Positions 22,896 to 23,751 of a DNA stretch of 23,751 nucleotides are shown here, piece by piece (the stretch's first letter is position 1; the number at the start of each line of letters is the position of its first letter). Origin of the DNA: RGIG2094 sp045660065 (lineage in GTDB: Bacteria; Bacillota; Clostridia; RGIG6154); contig JAZRDC010000130.1 of NCBI GenBank assembly GCA_045660065.1, forward strand, positions 1 to 23,751, written 5' to 3'. The translations under genes were made by a program, and so were the position numbers. Under the pieces are notes generated by a model, which did not search any database, was not told the origin of the DNA, and saw nothing but the letters and a program-made list of their open reading frames with translations.

Positions 22896-23474
22896 TTATT
22901 TTCTGAATGTAAGTGAATTTTCTGTCATAGAATCTATGATTGCCAGTGAATCAACTCTTATTCCTTTTTGTCTGAGTTCATCTCCGCCACCCTGAAAACC
23001 TTTTTCAATGGCAATTGCACAACCGCAGAGAGTTGCTCCTGCTTGCTCGATAATATCCATCAAACCTGTAAGCGCATTTCCTTTGGCAAGAAAATCATCG
23101 ATAACCAATACCTTGTCCGACTCATCAAGAAATTCTTTACTTACAACTGCATCATAAACATTTTTCTTTGTATATGAAGTAACTCTTGAAGAATAAACAT
23201 TACTTGAAATATTACCTGATTTATCTTTTTTGGCAAACACAACAGGTACATTCATAAATTGTGCTGCTGCAAATGCAATAGGTATTCCTGATGTTTCTAT
23301 TGTAAGGATTTTATTAACCCCCTCATTTTCATATAAAGACGCAATTTCCTTACCCATTTCAAGCAAAAAAGCAACATCAATACGGTGATTTAAGAAACAA
23401 TCTACCTTTAAAATATCACCCGGAAAAACTGTGCCTTCTGCTAAAATTTTATTCTCTAATGCTAATATTGTCAT
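22896..23474 (-). CDS. xpt: xanthine phosphoribosyltransferase
   Basis: Converts xanthine (and to a degree guanine) plus PRPP to the nucleoside monophosphate. 192 residues, matching Bacillus Xpt in length and pattern: ILKVDCFLNHRID (21-33), TIETSGIP (58-65), VPVVFAKK (76-83) and the PRPP motif VLVIDDFLAKGNALTG (122-137). IEKGFQGGGDEL and RVDSLA follow. The ATG lies close behind GGGAG, a short spacing that may lower translation. It heads the operon feeding the BMP lipoprotein and ABC genes, tying purine uptake to salvage. In Bacillus xpt is controlled by a guanine riboswitch; here the leader is only about 30 bases, too short for one. Confidence 0.95.
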   Translation of the reverse strand: MTILALENKILAEGTVFPGDILKVDCFLNHRIDVAFLLEMGKEIASLYENEGVNKILTIETSGIPIAFAAAQFMNVPVVFAKKDKSGNISSNVYSSRVTSYTKKNVYDAVVSKEFLDESDKVLVIDDFLAKGNALTGLMDIIEQAGATLCGCAIAIEKGFQGGGDELRQKGIRVDSLAIIDSMTENSLTFRK

Positions 23475-23504
23475 TCACTCCCAATAGTTTACATATCTAT
23501 CCAA

Positions 23505-23533
23505 ATTATAGCACGACATTTTTTAAAAGTCAA
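23505..23533 (-). promoter_or_regulatory. sigma-A-type promoter of the xpt-BMP-ABC operon
   Basis: Minus strand TTGACT (23528-23533), 17-base spacer, TATAAT (23505-23510), extended -10 TG. Predicted start near 23498, leaving a leader of about 25 bases before the xpt ATG. Confidence 0.88.
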
Positions 23534-23563
23534 CAGAATTCTACTTTAAATTACACTGATAAT

Positions 23564-23602
23564 AAAAAAAGAACAAAACAAGTTTTTTCTTGTTTTGTTC
23601 TT
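23564..23602 (-). terminator. rho-independent terminator of the glycosyltransferase gene
   Basis: Perfect 14-bp stem (23569-23582 with 23589-23602), 6-base loop, and seven T on the minus strand (complement of 23564-23570). It begins 9 bases after the stop codon at 23612 and insulates xpt from the upstream gene. Confidence 0.92.
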
Positions 23603-23611
23603 GAAATTCAA

Positions 23612-23751
23612 TTATTTATTGATTTCCTGCAATGAAATTGTTCTTGTGTGCTGAGTGTGGAACCATTCTTTATTGTCCTTTTTAATCACACCAACAATTG
23701 CAATCGGGAACCAGGTAAATGTGTATAAATAATACGGAATATATCCCTTAA
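23612..23751 (-). CDS. C-terminal end of a membrane protein, probably family 2 glycosyltransferase (5' part off the window)
   Basis: Only the last 45 residues are present, too short to stand alone but read in one clean frame into the stop codon and then a strong terminator. They start KGYIPYYLYTFTWFPIAIVG, a hydrophobic segment, and end with KEWFHTQHTRTISLQEINK. A final membrane helix with a TW-P turn followed by a W...HTR tail is what I recall from the C-termini of processive GT2 glycosyltransferases in Clostridia. The assignment rests on that tail alone. The catalytic domain, start and promoter lie beyond the right edge. Confidence 0.6.
   Translation of the reverse strand, partial: KGYIPYYLYTFTWFPIAIVGVIKKDNKEWFHTQHTRTISLQEINK

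Noticed and set aside
23475..23560. Purine riboswitch ahead of xpt
   Set aside because: The promoter at 23505-23533 leaves only about 30 bases of leader, and no aptamer-like stems or conserved junction bases are seen.
1..23751. CRISPR arrays, insertion sequences, tRNA or rRNA genes, prophage
   Set aside because: No regularly spaced direct repeats, transposase or integrase motifs, attachment-site duplications, or cloverleaf-like sequences with CCA ends were seen when reading both strands.

Overview
The window looks like chromosomal DNA from a low-GC Firmicute of the class Clostridia. It is AT-rich, has strong GGAGG-type ribosome binding sites, occasional TTG/GTG starts and near-consensus vegetative (sigma-A-type) promoters. 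The protein families also fit: EndoA-type MazF, RqcH, ThyX, a two-domain BMP/NupOPQ nucleoside importer, and UvrA/UvrB. The genus cannot be fixed from the sequence alone. Almost all of it is ordinary housekeeping DNA. No rRNA, tRNA, CRISPR array, transposase or prophage gene was seen, and no gene-free stretch exceeds about 155 bases.

Layout. (1) 1-3465, minus strand: a compact operon of a secreted polysaccharide deacetylase, a WecG/TagA glycosyltransferase, ThyX, a divergent thymidylate kinase and a DJ-1/PfpI protein cut by the left edge. It joins cell-surface carbohydrate chemistry to dTMP and dTDP synthesis. (2) 3598-3816, minus: a small DUF378 membrane protein with its own terminator. (3) 3959-6268, plus: a cytidylate-kinase-like protein and RqcH (ribosome quality control) behind a strong promoter, closed by a clear terminator. 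(4) 6419-7249, plus: a monocistronic TIM-barrel sugar isomerase/epimerase. Its leader carries a 20-bp operator-like palindrome one base away from a cre consensus. (5) 7330-8762, minus: the MazE/MazF pair (ribbon-helix-helix antitoxin and EndoA toxin), followed in the same operon by a small secreted protein of unknown function. Beyond a terminator lies a small orphan gene. (6) 8879-17713, minus: VUT-family transporter, SDR oxidoreductase, uvrB, uvrA, a two-helix membrane protein, nnrD and alr, with small gaps throughout. An internal promoter sits directly after uvrA. (7) 17869-23474, minus: a purine salvage and uptake operon, xpt, BMP lipoprotein, ABC ATPase and two permeases. (8) 23612-23751, minus: the C-terminal end of a probable family 2 glycosyltransferase, with a textbook terminator.

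How the genes work together. The xpt-BMP-ABC operon would import nucleosides or bases and convert xanthine/guanine to nucleotides. ThyX and the kinase form a dTMP to dTDP step without ThyA. nnrD repairs damaged NAD(P)H and alr makes D-alanine for the wall. The alr/antitoxin/toxin order matches the conserved Bacillus alr-ndoAI-ndoA arrangement, so the toxin pair looks like a resident chromosomal module and not a newly acquired one. No clearly undescribed system was found. The best leads are the unknown secreted protein in the mazEF operon, the operator-like palindrome, the riboswitch-less xpt leader with processing-type hairpins in its operon, and the divergent thymidylate kinase.
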